From NCBI GenBank assembly GCA_022848825.1, contig JAJISH010000301.1, positions 1-13,387 on the forward strand: a stretch of DNA of 13,387 nucleotides. Direction: 5' to 3'. The first letter of the stretch is position 1. Each line of letters begins with the position of its first letter. This document shows positions 12,735-13,387 of this stretch, piece by piece. This DNA comes from Thermoplasmatota archaeon (GTDB lineage Archaea; Thermoplasmatota; Thermoplasmata; RBG-16-68-12; JAGMCJ01). The notes below the pieces were generated by a model that was not told the origin of the DNA, did no database searches, and saw nothing but the letters and a program-made list of their open reading frames with translations. Position numbers and translations under genes: made by a program.

Positions 12735-13387
12735 TCACACCTCCAGGCGGACGCCTTCGGGACTGTACCTGACGATGAAGGGCTCCCCTCCCGCCTCTCG
12801 GATCCTTCCTGCCAGCTCCTCGGGTTCGTCCGTGAGGGCCACCATGCTTCCTCCGCCTCCCGCCCCAGTGAGCTTCGCACCGTACGAGAGGCCCTCGCAT
12901 GCGGAGATCAGCTTGTCCAAGGCGGGATGCCCGACCCCCAGGGAGTTCAGGAGCTTGTGGTTCTCGTTCATGAGCTCCCCCGCGAGATAGATGTCCCCGT
13001 CCTGGAGAGCCGCCTTTCCCTTCAGGGTTATCCTGCCGATCTCCTGGATCTGGTCGCGCGCGGTCTCGCTCTTGGCCGCCAGCTTCTTGACGCCCAGGAC
13101 CAGCGGGCCCGTTTCCGCCTTCACACCGGTGTCCCCGACGACCAACCCGAGGTCCGGCAAGGGACAATCATGGAGGAACCACTTCTCCTCGTCCCTGGAG
13201 AGGCTCCAGAGCAGGCCAGAGCGGGGACTCCTTTCCACAAGGATCCCGCCGCCGTGCGTGGATGTTGTCGTGTCGATCGGGCTGGCGTTCCCCTGGACCT
13301 TCAACTCCACTTGGAAGCCGCTCTGGGCGATGGCGACGGGGTTGAACTTCCCCTGCATGTGAAGGAGAGCACCGAGTGTGGAGATGG
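12735..13387 (-). CDS. mvk: Mevalonate kinase, C-terminal part (GHMP kinase)
   Basis: The gene enters from the right edge, so the N-terminus with the main ATP-binding loop is missing. An ATG at 13358 is internal: the codons before it (ISTLGALLH) continue the family helix. Visible motifs are ASPIDTTTSTHGG (the ATP/mevalonate loop with the catalytic aspartate in SPIDTTTST), VGDTGVKAETGPLV and the C-terminal GHMP motif AKLTGAGGGGSMVAL. Mevalonate kinase phosphorylates mevalonate at the 5-position on the way to isopentenyl diphosphate, the building block of archaeal ether lipids. Other GHMP kinases share the last motif, but the SPIDTTTSTHGG block and the KLTGAGGGG ending fit mevalonate kinase best. 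It is transcribed ahead of hutI with only two bases between them. Confidence 0.85.
   Translation of the reverse strand, partial: ISTLGALLHMQGKFNPVAIAQSGFQVELKVQGNASPIDTTTSTHGGGILVERSPRSGLLWSLSRDEEKWFLHDCPLPDLGLVVGDTGVKAETGPLVLGVKKLAAKSETARDQIQEIGRITLKGKAALQDGDIYLAGELMNENHKLLNSLGVGHPALDKLISACEGLSYGAKLTGAGGGGSMVALTDEPEELAGRIREAGGEPFIVRYSPEGVRLEV
12738..12744 (-). promoter_or_regulatory. Ribosome binding site deciding the hutI start
   Basis: GGAGGTG on the minus strand lies in the last codons of the kinase gene, five bases before the ATG at 12732. It selects that start and argues for coupled translation of the two genes. Confidence 0.8.

Noticed and set aside
12733..13167. Upstream extension of the hutI frame giving a 589-residue protein
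   Set aside because: The added 145 residues are an Arg/Gly-rich shadow of the mevalonate kinase gene; a GGAGGTG site marks the ATG at 12732 as the start.

Overview
The window looks like chromosomal DNA of a GC-rich archaeon. Several genes have A/T-rich TATA-like boxes, preceded by purine-rich BRE-like bases, about 25-30 bases before the start codon, which implies leaderless or nearly leaderless mRNAs. Other genes have archaeal Shine-Dalgarno sequences (GGAGGTG, GGTGATC). The gene content is archaeal: a Dim1/KsgA methyltransferase, a COG1340-type coiled-coil protein, a mevalonate kinase and several small zinc-binding proteins. A Thermoplasmata-related euryarchaeon is the best guess, but the sequence alone does not fix the order or genus.

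Layout. Positions 1-1690 are accessory in character. They hold the 3' part of a gene for an allene-oxide-cyclase-like barrel protein, an orphan two-domain protein on the minus strand (629-1192), and a gene-poor stretch of about 500 bases. That stretch carries a degenerate 11-bp tandem array with a 22-bp higher-order period. From 1691 there is a tight plus-strand operon: zinc-ribbon protein, metallo-beta-lactamase RNA/DNA-processing-type nuclease and PPC/DUF296 protein. Converging on it is a minus-strand cluster (5257 to 3431): a 41-residue membrane peptide, a DUF2085 membrane protein, a small CxxxxC/CxxH zinc protein and an MFS transporter. A divergent promoter region of about 110 bases separates this cluster from ksgA, which runs plus-strand and is followed by a coiled-coil protein, a sugar-phosphate nucleotidyltransferase and a cation:proton antiporter (to 9690). 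The right third is on the minus strand: an ArsB/NhaD-type ion transporter (9929-11212), then hutI and a mevalonate kinase that share an operon and run off the right edge. Between the ArsB/NhaD gene and hutI lies a frameshifted remnant of a KefB/NapA-type antiporter.

How the parts relate. The window mixes housekeeping functions (rRNA modification, isoprenoid precursor synthesis, sugar nucleotide synthesis, histidine breakdown) with ion transport. Two intact ion transporters and one dead antiporter within about 3.2 kb suggest turnover of antiporter genes at this locus. I found no rRNA, tRNA, CRISPR array, insertion sequence or integrase. No defence system is recognisable. The most unusual non-coding structure is the 11/22-bp array upstream of the orphan gene.
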